From Brachyspira pilosicoli (lineage in GTDB: Bacteria; Spirochaetota; Brachyspiria; Brachyspirales; Brachyspiraceae): DNA of 5,823 nucleotides. The notes beneath the pieces were generated by a model, which searched no databases, was not told the DNA's origin, and worked only from the letters and a program-made list of their open reading frames with translations. A program made the translations under genes and the position numbers. The DNA lies in contig NZ_SRZM01000042.1 of assembly GCF_019402445.1 (NCBI RefSeq), forward strand, positions 1 to 5,823, given 5' to 3'. How positions within the stretch are numbered: the first letter of the stretch is position 1; every line of letters starts with the position of its first letter. Below, one piece after another: positions 5,792 through 5,823 of the stretch.

Positions 5792-5823
5792 AAAAAAATG
5801 CAGCCTTTCGCGAAGCGTATCCG
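5792..5823. other. A-tract plus GC-richer segment: left half of a bidirectional terminator or intergenic repeat (cut by window edge)
   Basis: Seven A residues (5792-5798) are followed by a segment (5800-5823) far richer in G and C than anything else in the window. It contains the perfect palindrome TTCGCGAA (5807-5814). An A-run, then a GC-rich arm, is how the left half of a bidirectional intrinsic terminator looks; on the minus strand the A-run becomes the U-run. The matching right arm would lie beyond the edge. It may be one copy of a dispersed repeat. Alternatives are the C-terminus of a gene on the minus strand, where two of the three frames stop within about 13 codons, or a short open frame starting at the ATG at 5798. 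All three remain open. Confidence 0.4.

Noticed and set aside
5798..5823. Short open frame starting MQPFAKRI at the right edge
   Set aside because: It has no ribosome binding site, its codon use is unlike the rest of the window, and it is too short to judge. The segment is better described as a structured or repeated element.

Overview
The window is strongly A+T-rich. It reads as chromosomal DNA of an anaerobic, low-GC bacterium, most likely the spirochaete genus Brachyspira, with Fusobacterium as the main alternative. Four things point there: the base composition, the AAGGA-type ribosome binding sites, a mix of MEP-pathway isoprenoid and SNF-type amino-acid symporter genes, and Gly-Gly pairs written GGC-GGN in an otherwise AT-rich code. 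The genus call is inference from pattern and recall, not from a search.

Layout, left to right. (1) 1-248, minus strand: the N-terminal part of a membrane-anchored protein that runs off the left edge. (2) 249-390: a divergent promoter region with a strong TTGACA/TAAAAT promoter facing right. (3) 391-2003, plus strand: a probable two-gene operon. It encodes a DegT/DnrJ/EryC1-type sugar aminotransferase, closest by motif to the WbpE/WlbC group, and a 158-residue TTG-started protein with an SCAGH motif and no function I can assign. (4) 2000-3701, minus strand: a probable ispE-nitrilase-superfamily operon. It is read towards the first operon and overlaps it tail to tail by 4 bp. (5) 3702-3872: a second divergent promoter region. 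(6) 3873-5713, plus strand: a sodium:amino-acid symporter (SNF/NSS family, LeuT fold) followed 11 bp later by a MarR-type regulator, probably one transcript. (7) 5714-5823: intergenic. It holds a weak AT hairpin and, at the right edge, an A-tract followed by a sharply GC-richer segment that looks like one half of a bidirectional terminator or dispersed intergenic repeat.

The genes work in separate pathways: cell-surface sugar biosynthesis, isoprenoid precursor synthesis with an amidase-type enzyme, and regulated amino-acid uptake. I see no CRISPR array, tRNA, rRNA, transposase or phage module. Most of the window is ordinary housekeeping and accessory metabolism. The points most worth a second look are two altered cofactor-pocket positions in the aminotransferase, the SCAGH protein, the symporter-MarR unit with an inverted repeat around its promoter, the split in Gly-Gly codon use between operons, and the truncated GC-rich element at the right edge.
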